Origin: Stenotrophomonas sp. SY1
GTDB taxonomy: Bacteria > Pseudomonadota > Gammaproteobacteria > Xanthomonadales > Xanthomonadaceae
NCBI RefSeq assembly: GCF_021202945.1
Contig: NZ_JAJOYR010000002.1
Location: 484,112-548,111 of the forward strand
Length of the DNA stretch: 64,000 nucleotides
Reading direction: 5' to 3'
A model generated the notes under the pieces. It was not told where the DNA came from. It did no database searches and saw nothing but the letters and a program-made list of their open reading frames with translations. Positions 18,639 through 27,505 of the stretch are shown here, one piece after another; position 1 is the first letter of the stretch; each line of letters starts with the position of its first letter. The position numbers and the translations under genes are program-made.

Positions 18639-19310
18639 GTGCAAACCGTGTCGCTTGCCACACTCCAGCGCCAGATCGCCGGGGTTTCCAGCCCCACCCG
18701 GCCGGTCCGCCTGCTGGCCGTTTCCAAGCTGCAGCCGGCCGAGGCGGTGTCGGCACTGGCCGCCCAAGGACAGCGCGCGTTCGGTGAAAACTACGTGCAG
18801 GAAGCCGATGCGAAGATCCAGGCGCTTTCCGGGCAGGGCCTGGAGTGGCACCTGATCGGCCACCTGCAATCGAACAAGGCCGAGCTGGCCGCCCGCATTT
18901 TCGACTGGGTGCAGACCGTGGACCGCCCCAAGCTGGTGCAGGCCCTGGCCCAGCACCGCCCGGCCGGGCTGGCCCCGCTCAACGTGCTGATCCAGGTCAA
19001 CATTGACGACGAGGACAGCAAGCACGGCTGCCGGCCCGAGCAGGTGAATGCGCTGGCCGAGGCAATCGTCGGCCACGAGCGGCTGCGCCTGCGCGGGCTG
19101 ATGGCCATCCCCGCGCCCTTCCCCGAGCAGGAAAAGCGCCAGGCCGCATTCGCCCGCATGCGTGCCCTGTTCGACACCCTGGCGGCGCGCCACGAGCAGG
19201 TGGATACACTGTCGATGGGCATGAGCGCCGACTTTGCCGAAGCCATCGCCGCCGGTTCGACGATGGTGCGCGTTGGCAGCGCGCTGTTTGGCCCCCGCCC
19301 TTCCCTTTGA
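18639..19310 (+). CDS. PLP homeostasis protein YggS/PLPBP
   Basis: A 223-residue fold-III pyridoxal-phosphate-binding protein. The Schiff-base lysine is K30 in LLAVSKLQP, and FGENYVQEADAKI, WHLIGHLQSNKA and LSMGMSADFAEAIAAGSTMVRVGSALFG are conserved. It has no known enzyme activity and buffers free PLP. I chose the GTG at 18639, which has AAGAGG about nine bases upstream. An earlier in-frame GTG at 18588 lies in the divergent pilT promoter region. It precedes proC, as in many bacteria. Confidence 0.92.
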   Translation: MQTVSLATLQRQIAGVSSPTRPVRLLAVSKLQPAEAVSALAAQGQRAFGENYVQEADAKIQALSGQGLEWHLIGHLQSNKAELAARIFDWVQTVDRPKLVQALAQHRPAGLAPLNVLIQVNIDDEDSKHGCRPEQVNALAEAIVGHERLRLRGLMAIPAPFPEQEKRQAAFARMRALFDTLAARHEQVDTLSMGMSADFAEAIAAGSTMVRVGSALFGPRPSL

Positions 19311-19329
19311 TCCGCCGTCGAGACCGCTG

Positions 19330-20175
19330 ATGACCGCCACCGAACATGCCGCCCTTCCCGATACCGACATCGCCTTCATCGGCGGCGGCAACATGGCCCG
19401 CAGCCTGATTGCCGGTTTGGTGCGCCGCGGCATGCCCGGTGCGCGCATCCACGTGGCCGAGCCGGTGGCGGCATTGCGCGAGGCGCTGCAACAGGATTTC
19501 GGCATCACCCCGCATGAGCAGGCCGAAACCGCCGCCAGCCACGCCACGCTGTGGGTGATGGCGGTCAAGCCGCAGGTGATGCGCAGCGTGTGCGCGGCAC
19601 TGGCCGAGCATGCGGCACGGCAACAGCCGCTGGTGGTCTCCATCGCTGCCGGTATCACCGCCGCACAGCTGGAGCGTTGGCTCGGTGGCAGCCAGTCCGT
19701 CGTCCGCGCCATGCCCAACACGCCGGCCCTGCTCGGCGCCGGTGTCACCGGCCTGTTCGCCAATGCACGGGTTTCGGCCGAACAACGCACCCAGGCCGAG
19801 CAGGTGCTGGCCAGCGCCGGGCGCACCGTCTGGATTGCCAGCGAGGACAAGATGGATGCGGTGACCGCTGTCTCCGGCAGCGGCCCGGCGTATGTGTTCC
19901 TGCTGGCCGAGGCCATGGAAGCAGCCGCGCTCGAACAGGGCCTGCCGGCCGACGCGGCGCGCATGCTGGTACTGGACACCGTGCTGGGCGCGGCACGCAT
20001 GCTCACCGAAAGCGGTGAGGCCCCGGCCGAGCTGCGCCGCCGTGTCACTTCACCCGGCGGCACCACCCAGGCCGCGATCGAGACGTTCCAGGCCGGCGGC
20101 TTCGAGGCGCTGACATCGCGCGCGATCGCCGCTGCTGCCCGCCGAGGCGGGGAGCTGTCGGCGGCCAATGATTGA
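19330..20175 (+). CDS. proC: Pyrroline-5-carboxylate reductase
   Basis: A 281-residue NAD(P)H-dependent enzyme for the last step of proline synthesis. The Rossmann motif is IAFIGGGNMARSLIAGL. AVKPQVM, VRAMPNTPALLGAGVTGLF, AVSGSGPAYVFLLAEAMEAAA and RRRVTSPGGTTQAAIETF are family hallmarks. I chose the ATG at 19330 because the upstream part of the open frame overlaps yggS and is not conserved. Confidence 0.96.
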   Translation: MTATEHAALPDTDIAFIGGGNMARSLIAGLVRRGMPGARIHVAEPVAALREALQQDFGITPHEQAETAASHATLWVMAVKPQVMRSVCAALAEHAARQQPLVVSIAAGITAAQLERWLGGSQSVVRAMPNTPALLGAGVTGLFANARVSAEQRTQAEQVLASAGRTVWIASEDKMDAVTAVSGSGPAYVFLLAEAMEAAALEQGLPADAARMLVLDTVLGAARMLTESGEAPAELRRRVTSPGGTTQAAIETFQAGGFEALTSRAIAAAARRGGELSAAND

Positions 20176-20192
20176 TACCGCGGCACTGGCCT

Positions 20193-20307
20193 GCAGGAGC
20201 GGCGTCAGCCGCGAAGCTGGCCATTCGTCCCATGCCGGAACATCCTGCAACTGCGGATGCTCCGGCGGCGGCTGGATCAACAGGTTCGCGGCTGAAGCCG
20301 CACCTAC
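20193..20307. repeat. SMAG/REP-type palindromic repeat, inverted pair
   Basis: A forward unit at 20193-20217 (GCAGGAGCGGCGTCAGCC, ending GCGAAGC; the GTAG head is changed to GCAG) faces an inverted unit at 20283-20307 ending CCGCACCTAC. The pair fills most of the gap between proC and the next gene and could form a long hairpin transcript. Confidence 0.75.
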
Positions 20308-20350
20308 GGGGTTGTGGCAATTGCCTTCCCATCGCTTCCGGAGCACCACC

Positions 20351-20812
20351 ATGCGTCATTCGACCAAGCCGTTGTTGTCGATCGGCCTGCTGTTGCTGGC
20401 TGCCTGCAGCGCACAGGAAATCCCGCGTCCGGCGACGGCGGTGCAACCACAACCGGGCCATGCCGACCTGGGCACGGTGCGTGTGCATTACAACCTGCTG
20501 CCGACGCTGGCGATGAATGACGCGGTGGCCGGCAGCTACGGCGTGCGCCGCGAGGCCAACCGCGCCCTGCTGGTGGTGGCGTTGCGCGAACTGCGCGATG
20601 GCGATGAGCTGCCCGGCAGCGGCGAGGTAACCGCCACCGCAGTGGATCTGTCAGGCAAACGCCAGCAGGTTGCATTGCGCCCGGTGCAGACCGGCGAATA
20701 CACCGATCTGATCGGCGTGCTGGATGCGCATCCGCACGATCAACTGCGGGTGGAGTTGCAGGTAATTGCGGACAAGGGCCAGGGCAACATCCGCTTCGAG
20801 CGCAATTTCTGA
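20351..20812 (+). CDS. DUF4426-like lipoprotein
   Basis: A 153-residue protein with a lipoprotein signal (LLSIGLLLLAAC, lipid-modified C19). A single domain with GTVRVHYNLLPTLAMNDAVAGSYGVRREANRALLVVALRE resembles the DUF4426 family, which is often found near proC or metX in Pseudomonas-like genomes. Function is unknown. The frame continues upstream through the palindromic repeats to the proC stop, but the lipobox fixes the start at 20351. Confidence 0.75.
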   Translation: MRHSTKPLLSIGLLLLAACSAQEIPRPATAVQPQPGHADLGTVRVHYNLLPTLAMNDAVAGSYGVRREANRALLVVALRELRDGDELPGSGEVTATAVDLSGKRQQVALRPVQTGEYTDLIGVLDAHPHDQLRVELQVIADKGQGNIRFERNF

Positions 20813-21092
20813 ACATCATCAAAACCCGGAAACGTGACGCAAATGGCTTGTTGCTGTTGCCACGACCGCACTGTCTTGCCACTTTCCGTGCGCAACACCA
20901 ACGCGGTTTGCCTTTGCGATCAATTCGATAGCTGACGCGACCCGGCAGGCAGCAGCCGGCGCGCGATTGCAGCCGCTGCGCAGACTCCGGCACAAAATTC
21001 AAATTGACTTGCATGCGTTGCCAACCATACTGACCGCCACTTTTTAGATTGCGTCCGCTGTCGATGCAGGTCATCGACGCGGACAACGCTGC

Positions 21093-22526
21093 ATGCATTC
21101 CCTTTGTCCGGCTTCAATCAGTACCGCTCCACTGCTCCAACTCCAGGCCTGGGGCATGAGCCGTGGCCGCCGCATCGTGCATGCCAGCCTCGATCTCACT
21201 ATCGATGGCCCGGGTGTTGTCGTGGTGATGGGGCCAGCCGGCACCGGCAAGTCCTCGCTGCTGCATGCGCTGTCCGGGCAGCACAGCGCTCATGGTGAGC
21301 GTTGGGGGCAGTTGCTGTTCCAGGGCCAGCCGCTGAGCGAAGCACCGTCGCCACCGGCACTGGTCCAGCAACTGCCACGCGAACTGGGCTTCAGCGTCCT
21401 CGAAAACCTGGCCGCTGCGTTGCGCCAGCAGTGCAGCGCTACACCACTGGCGTTGCGCCAGCAGTGCAGCGCTACACCACTGGCGTTGCGCCAGGCCGTT
21501 ACCGAACGCCTGCTTGCATTGGGCGCCGACGCACTGGCCGAACGGCTGCAGCAGCGCGTGATCGACCTGCCGCGTGGATTGGCGCGACAACTGGCGATCC
21601 TGCGCGCCGCCTTCACCGGCAGCCCGTTGTTGTTGATCGACGAACCCACCAGCGAACTGCCCGCCGACGATGCCGACGCGGTGTTGTCTTTGATCCAGCG
21701 GCTTGCACTCACCCACACCTGCCTGGTCAGCTTGCATCACCAGGGCCAGGCGCGGCGCATCGCCTCGCGGGTGCTGCTGCTGGCCGGAGGCCAGGTGCAG
21801 GTGGATGCAGCGGCCGATGATTTCTTCGCCAACCGCGCGCAGCACCCGGTGCTCGCGCAGTTTCTGCGCACTGGCAGTTGCCATGTCCCGGCACCGGATG
21901 CACGCGCCGAGGATCTGGCCGAGAACGTCGCAGTTCCCGTGATCGCCCCCCCCATGCAGGAAAGTCCGGCCCTGGCCGTTCCCGTCCAGATCAGCACTGC
22001 TGCGCAGCTTGCCGCGCCGTCGCAGGTGATGCTGCAAGCCACGTCATTGCGCCGTGGTCCCAATGGTTTTCATTGGCTGGAACCGGGCAAGCTGGCCGGT
22101 TGCCCGATGCCCGGCGTGGTGTTCGCCATCGACCACGACCTGGCCTTGCTGCGCGGCGTGGGCATCACCGTGCTGGTCAATCTGACCGAGAACGCCATGC
22201 CGGCCGAGGCCCTGGCCCGCCACGGCCTGCGCAGCTATCACCTGGGCATCGCCGACCGCAGGGCGCCGCCGCTGCTGTGGGCCAAGCTGCTGCTGGCCAA
22301 GATCGAAGTGATGCTGCGCCAGGGTGAAGTGGTGGCGGTGCACTGCCTGGCCGGCCTGGGCCGTACCGGTCTGGTGCTTGCCGCCTGGCTGATCCAGCAG
22401 GGGCTGACCGCGGAGGAAGCCCTGCGCCGGCTGCGCACCATCGAGCCTGGCTTCGTCCAGTCCAACGAGCAGGAAGCGCTGCTGTACGCGCTGGAAGAAA
22501 ACCTGCTGATCCGCGCCTGCCAGTGA
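21093..22526 (+). CDS. ABC ATPase fused to a dual-specificity-type phosphatase
   Basis: A 477-residue soluble protein with two parts. Residues about 12-235 are an ABC ATPase: Walker A GPAGTGKS (47-54), Walker B LLLIDEPTS (near 180-188), H-loop VSLHHQG and a weak signature (LPRGLARQ). Residues about 320-477 are a cysteine phosphatase: H417-C418 and R424 in VHCLAGLGRTG (the Cx5R loop), general-acid candidate D388 in IADRRAPP, and WLIQQGLTAEEALRRLR. A 33-base duplication inserts ALRQQCSATPL twice at 109-130. No permease is adjacent. The next gene probably belongs with it. I do not recognise a named family for the fusion. Confidence 0.8.
   Translation: MHSLCPASISTAPLLQLQAWGMSRGRRIVHASLDLTIDGPGVVVVMGPAGTGKSSLLHALSGQHSAHGERWGQLLFQGQPLSEAPSPPALVQQLPRELGFSVLENLAAALRQQCSATPLALRQQCSATPLALRQAVTERLLALGADALAERLQQRVIDLPRGLARQLAILRAAFTGSPLLLIDEPTSELPADDADAVLSLIQRLALTHTCLVSLHHQGQARRIASRVLLLAGGQVQVDAAADDFFANRAQHPVLAQFLRTGSCHVPAPDARAEDLAENVAVPVIAPPMQESPALAVPVQISTAAQLAAPSQVMLQATSLRRGPNGFHWLEPGKLAGCPMPGVVFAIDHDLALLRGVGITVLVNLTENAMPAEALARHGLRSYHLGIADRRAPPLLWAKLLLAKIEVMLRQGEVVAVHCLAGLGRTGLVLAAWLIQQGLTAEEALRRLRTIEPGFVQSNEQEALLYALEENLLIRACQ
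21417..21494 (+). repeat. In-frame 33-bp tandem repeat, 2.4 copies
   Basis: Two identical 33-base units at 21417-21449 and 21450-21482, then the first 12 bases of a third (21483-21494). Each encodes ALRQQCSATPL inside the ATPase domain. The copies match base for base, so the duplication looks recent or copy-number variable. Confidence 0.95.
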
Positions 22527-22607
22527 ACTGACTCTCTTTGCCTGCCACAGGCCCGCATGTCGGGCCGGCACGGCTGTTGTTTTCCCTCCCCCAAGGAACT
22601 CCCCCCA

Positions 22608-23015
22608 ATGTCCCTCGACAGCGTCCTGCAGCAATCCGTCGCCTCCATTCCCGAATGCGTGGCCGCCGGCTACGTCGATATCAGCTCCGGCATGCTGCTG
22701 TCGGTCAAGACCGTGGACTCGCATCCGCGCGAAGTGCTGGACCTGGTGGCCGCCGCCACCGCCGATCTGTACCAGGGCCCGAACATCCGCACCATCGAGC
22801 AGATGTTCCGTCGTGCGCGCGGCCTGCAGGAGCAGGAAGGCGCGCACTACTTCCAGGAAATCATCGTCAACAGTGAAAACCTGATCCACATCTTCATGCG
22901 CGGCAAGCGCTACCCGGACTACGTGATGGTGTTCGTCTGCCGTCGCACCGCCAACCTGGGCATGGCGCTGACCCGCTCGCGCCTGGCCATGCCGTTGATC
23001 GAAGCGCAGATCTGA
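22608..23015 (+). CDS. Small conserved protein, possible roadblock-like partner
   Basis: A 135-residue soluble alpha/beta protein (MSLDSVLQQSVASIPECVAAGYVDISSGMLLSVKT...). Its strand-helix order and the VDISSGMLL, HIFMRGK and YVMVFVCRRTANLGM stretches recall roadblock/LC7-type small regulators, but this is only an impression. The ATG at 22608 follows AAGGAACT by about nine bases. It lies 81 bases after the ATPase-phosphatase gene on the same strand and may form an operon with it. Confidence 0.65.
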   Translation: MSLDSVLQQSVASIPECVAAGYVDISSGMLLSVKTVDSHPREVLDLVAAATADLYQGPNIRTIEQMFRRARGLQEQEGAHYFQEIIVNSENLIHIFMRGKRYPDYVMVFVCRRTANLGMALTRSRLAMPLIEAQI

Positions 23016-23031
23016 CCGGTTGCGAGCTGGC

Positions 23032-23065
23032 GGCAAGCGTGGGCCCGAACGGCCCACCGCTTGCC
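23032..23065. terminator. Hairpin between convergent genes
   Basis: A near-perfect stem, GGCAAGCGTGGGCC pairing with GGCCCACCGCTTGCC around a five-base loop with one bulged base. It sits in the 57-base gap between genes converging from both sides. There is no T-run, so a bidirectional terminator is inferred from position and stem strength. Confidence 0.6.
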
Positions 23066-23072
23066 CTGGCAT

Positions 23073-25040
23073 TCAGGGACTTTCGCCTGCGGGCAAGGCG
23101 TTCTCGTCCTTCAGGTCCTGGCGCAGGATGCGCCGCACTTCCAGCACCGCCTCCGGTGTTTCCTGCACGCTGTGGCCGGAGATGATGACCTTCTCCGACA
23201 ACGCGCCATCCAGGTGCGCGCTCCAGTACGGCACCAGCCCGTCATCGGACTGGGCCAGCGGCACGTCGGCTTTGCGCTGGGCAATGATGGAGTGGTACTT
23301 CAGGCCCGGTGCGATCGGCAGCGTGGACGACAACTCGATGAACGGGTCGCTGGCCTTGAGGTTGTCGATGCTGGTGCCCACGCGCGGTTCCTTGGGCTTG
23401 GCGCCGTTCTCATCGGGGCTTTGCAGGTCCAGGAACACATCGGCGAACTTGCCAAGGATGGTGATCGGCAGCCGCACCAGCTTGCCGATCATGCGGCCGA
23501 GGCTGTTGCTGGCCGCTTCGGTGCCGCGATGTGGCGAGGCGATGAAGATCGCCCGCTCCACGTTCGGCTGCGGGGTGAAATGCAATAGCGGCCCCAGCCG
23601 GGTTTCCACCCGCTTCAGACGCTCGCCCTGCAATTTGTAACGTTGCACCGCGTCGTCCCACAGCACCTCGCCGGAGCTGCTGAGCATCAGCCGCGCGATC
23701 ACCCCGCCCATGCTGTGGCCGATGAACACCATGTCCTGCGATGCCGGCGCGGAACCCTTCGGGTCGAAGTGGCGCAGCGTGCCGTTGAAGGCATTGCTCA
23801 CCGTGTAACGGTTCAAGGCGATCGGCGCATTGGTCGGGTAGTACACGGACCACACCTGGTAGTGCTTGCGCATCTCCGTATCACCCATGATCTCGTTGAC
23901 CAGGTTCACCCACGCTTCCGGGCTGCTGGCAAGGCCATGCAGCATGAAGATGATGCGCCGGTTGGGATCGTAGGGCTGCATCAGGTAGATGTGCGGCTCG
24001 CGGATGCCCTCGCCTCGGCCAAACAGCGTGCGCAGCGATTCACCGGCAAAACCGGACTGCGCCAGCCACACCCCGTAGGCGGCGGTGAAGTTGGCCGCCA
24101 GCGGCACTTCCTGCCCGCGCAGGACGATGCTGGTGGTGGTGTCCGGCGAATAAGCCTCCAGCCGGACCTCGCGCGTGGCCAGCACCTGCTCCAATGTGTC
24201 ACCGGAGAAATGCAGCAGCGTGGTGGCGTTGATCGCCGGCATCTCGCTGAAAACCGGCAGCTTCGGCGCGTCATCGCCGGGGCCATCCACCGGCAGTGCG
24301 AGCGATGATTTCTCCATCACCACCACCAGCTCGGCGCCGAAGCCATCGCGTCGATAGGAACTACGCAGGCCGGCAAAGCTCACCGACGAGGCCGACAGCA
24401 GCTGCTTGGGAATGCTGGTCACCGGCAGGCGGGCGAAATCGGTGCTGATGGTCCAGCGGTCCAGTTGCACCGGGCGCAGGATGTCCTCACCCTCCATTGC
24501 CCGCATGCGCGTGCGCTGGAACACCACCGAGGATGCCTGCTCGGCGGCGTAGTTGTAGTAGTCACGCACCTGGGTGAGCCGGTCTTCCAACGCCCGCTGC
24601 GCAGGCGTGCGCCCACTGAAGAACAGATAGGCGTACGAGTAACGTGCCGTCTCCAGCCATGCATCCAGCGCCTGTGGTGGCAGCTCGACGTCCTCCCCGC
24701 CCTTCTTCGGGGTCAGCGCCAGCGCTTCCTGCATCCACAGTTCCGCCAGGGTCGAAAGCCGCTGTTCGGTCTGCAGGCCGTCCACGGTGGACACGGTCTG
24801 CCGGCAGGCGGCCAGGTCCTTGTCGCAGGCACTGGCGGTCAAGCCGATCACCGACAAGGCTTCCTGCGACAACGCGCTCAACTTGCCGTTGTTGAGGATA
24901 TCGCCACGCTTGGCCATGACATGGTCGGTGGTGGTGACCGACTTCATCTTCACCATCGCGCAGCCGCTGCTCAGCAGCAGCGCCATCACCGCAAACAGCG
25001 GCAACCAACGGCGTATCCGTGCCTGTGACGCTGAACTCAT
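23073..25040 (-). CDS. Lipoprotein serine esterase (alpha/beta hydrolase)
   Basis: A 655-residue protein with a lipoprotein signal (VMALLLSSGC, C27). An alpha-helical region of about 300 residues comes before an alpha/beta-hydrolase domain: IIFMLHGLASSPEAW (oxyanion region), nucleophile elbow GHSMGG with the serine near residue 443, a likely acid in SDDGLVPYW and a likely histidine in ISGHSVQ. It probably acts on an ester at the outer or inner membrane surface; the substrate is unknown. The start overlaps the stop of the upstream DUF4105 gene (ATGA at 25037-25040 on the minus strand), so the two are coupled. Confidence 0.85.
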   Translation of the reverse strand: MSSASQARIRRWLPLFAVMALLLSSGCAMVKMKSVTTTDHVMAKRGDILNNGKLSALSQEALSVIGLTASACDKDLAACRQTVSTVDGLQTEQRLSTLAELWMQEALALTPKKGGEDVELPPQALDAWLETARYSYAYLFFSGRTPAQRALEDRLTQVRDYYNYAAEQASSVVFQRTRMRAMEGEDILRPVQLDRWTISTDFARLPVTSIPKQLLSASSVSFAGLRSSYRRDGFGAELVVVMEKSSLALPVDGPGDDAPKLPVFSEMPAINATTLLHFSGDTLEQVLATREVRLEAYSPDTTTSIVLRGQEVPLAANFTAAYGVWLAQSGFAGESLRTLFGRGEGIREPHIYLMQPYDPNRRIIFMLHGLASSPEAWVNLVNEIMGDTEMRKHYQVWSVYYPTNAPIALNRYTVSNAFNGTLRHFDPKGSAPASQDMVFIGHSMGGVIARLMLSSSGEVLWDDAVQRYKLQGERLKRVETRLGPLLHFTPQPNVERAIFIASPHRGTEAASNSLGRMIGKLVRLPITILGKFADVFLDLQSPDENGAKPKEPRVGTSIDNLKASDPFIELSSTLPIAPGLKYHSIIAQRKADVPLAQSDDGLVPYWSAHLDGALSEKVIISGHSVQETPEAVLEVRRILRQDLKDENALPAGESP

Positions 25041-26098
25041 GGAGCATTTCCTTGACTGGGAATTCCCGGCACGCCCTGGCGTATCCGGCGGGAGAAATCA
25101 GCTGCATCACCGGCATCGCGGGCGCGCTGGGTGATGCGCCCGCGCTGTTGCAGCTGCGCCTGGCTCACGCCCGGCGTCAGCCCGCCGACATCGGCGGCGT
25201 ATTCGGCCAGATAGCCCGACAGCAGCAGGCGGTAGTCCAGCGGAAGGCCCGGCACGATGCCACGCATCAGCGCGAACACCACCGTGGTGCAGTTGCTGGT
25301 CAGCGTGTTGTAGAAACGCGGCTCGCGCTCCAGCTGCTGCGCCTGCTCCACGTACACCCGCAGCAGCGCGCGCATCTCGTCCTGGCTCAGGCCATGCAGG
25401 CGGTACAGATAGACATCCTCGCCACGCACGTTGCTGCGCACACGCACGATGTCGCGCTCGTCCGAGGCCACCAGCACCACTTCGAATTTGCGGAAAAAGC
25501 CCCCCAGCGCGGAGAACGACTCATGCTGTTCCTTGCGGATCTCCAGCGAGAACACCAACTGTCGGCCATCGGCGAAGCCGAACGACACCAGCGTGTGGGC
25601 GATGGCCGGGCCCATCCAGTAGGACAGGATCATGTCCACCGACTGCACCTGCGACAAGTCGTACTCGCGGCGCTCCCAGGCAATGTCGTAATCCTTCTCG
25701 GTGCGCCAGCGGAAATCACGCACGTTGTCGATCAGCAGGCGATTGCCTTCGATGCGTGCGCGCAGCGGCTGGGCGACATCGTCGGCCCATACCCGGTCCT
25801 GGCGTGGAGTGATCGTTGCCCACCAGACCAGCATCAACGCGAACACCGCAGCAAACACGGCCAACGAATGCCAGCGCCGCTTCGGCCCGAAACTGGCACG
25901 CAGCGCCCATACGCCGGGAATGCACCACACCAGGATCACCGCCACCCGCGCCACGACGTTGCCGGGGAACTGGAACCACAACGCCAATCCGCCCCATATA
26001 CCCACCGCCAGACACAACAGGGCAAGCACGCCGCAACCGATACCCCGCATCACGCTATGCAGGCCCCGCACCCCAACATTCGCCACACCAACCTCCAT
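25037..26098 (-). CDS. DUF4105 membrane-anchored protein
   Basis: A 353-residue protein with about three N-terminal membrane helices and a periplasmic DUF4105 (Lnb N-terminal-like) domain. DFRWRTEKDYDIAWERREYDLSQVQSVDMILSYW, the His in AIAHTLVSFGF and the Cys motif YNTLTSNCTTVVF recall a papain-like His/Cys pair. The start is uncertain: in-frame ATGs lie at 26164, 26098 and 26050, and none has a strong ribosome site. It is coupled to the downstream lipoprotein esterase by ATGA overlap. Both may act on lipids or lipoproteins in the envelope, which is inference. Confidence 0.8.
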   Translation of the reverse strand: MEVGVANVGVRGLHSVMRGIGCGVLALLCLAVGIWGGLALWFQFPGNVVARVAVILVWCIPGVWALRASFGPKRRWHSLAVFAAVFALMLVWWATITPRQDRVWADDVAQPLRARIEGNRLLIDNVRDFRWRTEKDYDIAWERREYDLSQVQSVDMILSYWMGPAIAHTLVSFGFADGRQLVFSLEIRKEQHESFSALGGFFRKFEVVLVASDERDIVRVRSNVRGEDVYLYRLHGLSQDEMRALLRVYVEQAQQLEREPRFYNTLTSNCTTVVFALMRGIVPGLPLDYRLLLSGYLAEYAADVGGLTPGVSQAQLQQRGRITQRARDAGDAADFSRRIRQGVPGIPSQGNAP

Positions 26099-26439
26099 GC
26101 CATACCGGCTGCGCCTGTCGGCCAGCCTTGCCGTCAATTCACGGGCCTCGGCGGCCCGGCGCAACGATAGCGTGCCGGACGCAGGAATCAGAGTGAAAGC
26201 GTGGGATCAGGCAGGTATCGGTCGGGGTGGATTACGGGAAGCGCGCCAATGCGGACGGGCGGCCTGTCTGTCGATGTGGCTCCGAAACGGCCGACGGAGC
26301 CATCAACCCATTGTTTTTTATCGATTTATGCCCGGACCGCGAGAATCATGGGCCAGGCCAGGTGCTGCGCCCCGGCGCCGGTGCTGGCCGGTGAACGGCA
26401 ACATCCACGGCCGGGTACACCGGCCACTCTCCTTCCCGG
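26099..26439. other. Non-coding gap at the end of the T6SS locus
   Basis: About 340 bases between the tssA stop and the chosen DUF4105 start; the last 65 bases could be coding if an upstream start is used. It holds a GGCTCCG/CGGAGCC stem at 26278-26301 with a T-rich run after it on the plus strand (26312-26320). No plus-strand gene ends here, so the stem is not clearly a terminator. GC-rich inverted repeats near 26380-26430 may end the tssA transcript. Confidence 0.4.
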
Positions 26440-27471
26440 TTACTCCGCCTCGCTGCGCCCAACCACCCGTTCCAGTTCGTCCAGGCCGTTGGGCGTGAGG
26501 TCCTTGAGCAGGGCCAGGAAGTCGCAACCCACCAATCGACGTGCGCGCCGCAGCAGCAGCGGCACCGGGCTGGAGGGTTCGTTGCGCGCATAGAAATCGC
26601 AGATCTCGTCCAGGCGCCGACGCACATCCTCCGGCCCGTTGATCTGCCCCGGCACCGCGACGGGCTGCCCCGCTGCGACCGGTGCCTGCGCATCCTCCGC
26701 CGCCGGCATCGCATTGCCTTCGCGTGCCTGGTACTGCGATTGCACGAAGCGGTCCAGCTCCGACAGATCCGTCAGCAGCGCCTTCAGGTCCGGTGCCAAA
26801 GTGCCTAGCCGCTCCGACAGCAATTGGTCGAGCGCACGCGCATCGTCCAGCGCGCGGCGCAGCACCTGCGCGGTGTCGGCCAGTGCCTGCGCTTCGCAAT
26901 CGCGGCAGCAGGCTTCGATTTCCAACAGTGACGGCGGCGGCGTATCGCTGCCCTGGCTGGGTTGCAGCGTGCCTTCGGCCACGCGCAGGTCGCGCAGGCT
27001 GAAGCGACCAAGCCGGGGCGACTGCACGAACCACGTGCCTCGCAGCAGCGCCAACGCATCCTGCGGGTCGGACAGGCCGATCAGCGCGTTGACCCGCGCG
27101 GTGGGGTCGTCGTCGTCATCGGCATCCAGCTGCGGATGCACCGCCGCCCATTGCTGGTCGAGCAGACCGCGCAGCAGGGTCAGGCCGTCGGCCCAGCCGT
27201 TCAGGCCGCGCTGGCGGGTCCAGGCGCGGGTCAGGTGCATGGCCACGCGCAGGTCGCGGGTGCGCTGCGCCAGCGCCATGGCCTGCTCGCCCACCCGCTC
27301 CCAATCCGGCGGCTCGGCGGCAATCACGCTGTCGCCGATGGCCCGTTCACTCCGTTGGGTGGCCACCCGCTCCAGGGCCATGAACTCGGCGTCGTATTCC
27401 AGATCCAGCCCGCACGGTGCCTGCTCGGACAGGTCCGCCCACAAGGCCTGCAGATCGTATTGACCGCTCAT
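26440..27471 (-). CDS. tssA: Type VI secretion system protein TssA
   Basis: A 343-residue protein with the ImpA N-terminal domain (PCGLDLEYDAEFMALERVA...DSVIAAEPPDWERVGEQAMALAQRTRDLRVAMHLTRAW...GLLRGLLDQQWAAVHPQLD). TssA primes and caps sheath assembly at the baseplate. The C-terminal segment (EDVRRRLDEICDFYARNEPSSPVPLLLRRARRLVG...DLTPNGLDELERVVG) is the usual short TssA tail. The ATG at 27471 has GGAGAG about ten bases upstream. It follows tpsA by only 34 bases and is cut off from the other tss genes by the adhesin pair. Confidence 0.93.
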   Translation of the reverse strand: MSGQYDLQALWADLSEQAPCGLDLEYDAEFMALERVATQRSERAIGDSVIAAEPPDWERVGEQAMALAQRTRDLRVAMHLTRAWTRQRGLNGWADGLTLLRGLLDQQWAAVHPQLDADDDDDPTARVNALIGLSDPQDALALLRGTWFVQSPRLGRFSLRDLRVAEGTLQPSQGSDTPPPSLLEIEACCRDCEAQALADTAQVLRRALDDARALDQLLSERLGTLAPDLKALLTDLSELDRFVQSQYQAREGNAMPAAEDAQAPVAAGQPVAVPGQINGPEDVRRRLDEICDFYARNEPSSPVPLLLRRARRLVGCDFLALLKDLTPNGLDELERVVGRSEAE

Positions 27472-27505
27472 CGACGAACTCTCCTGTGCATCCAGATCAT
27501 GGGAT

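Noticed and set aside
26278..26320. Intrinsic terminator from the stem at 26278-26301 plus T-run
   Set aside because: The T-run lies on the plus-strand side, and no plus-strand gene ends there; for the minus-strand tssA transcript the order is wrong.
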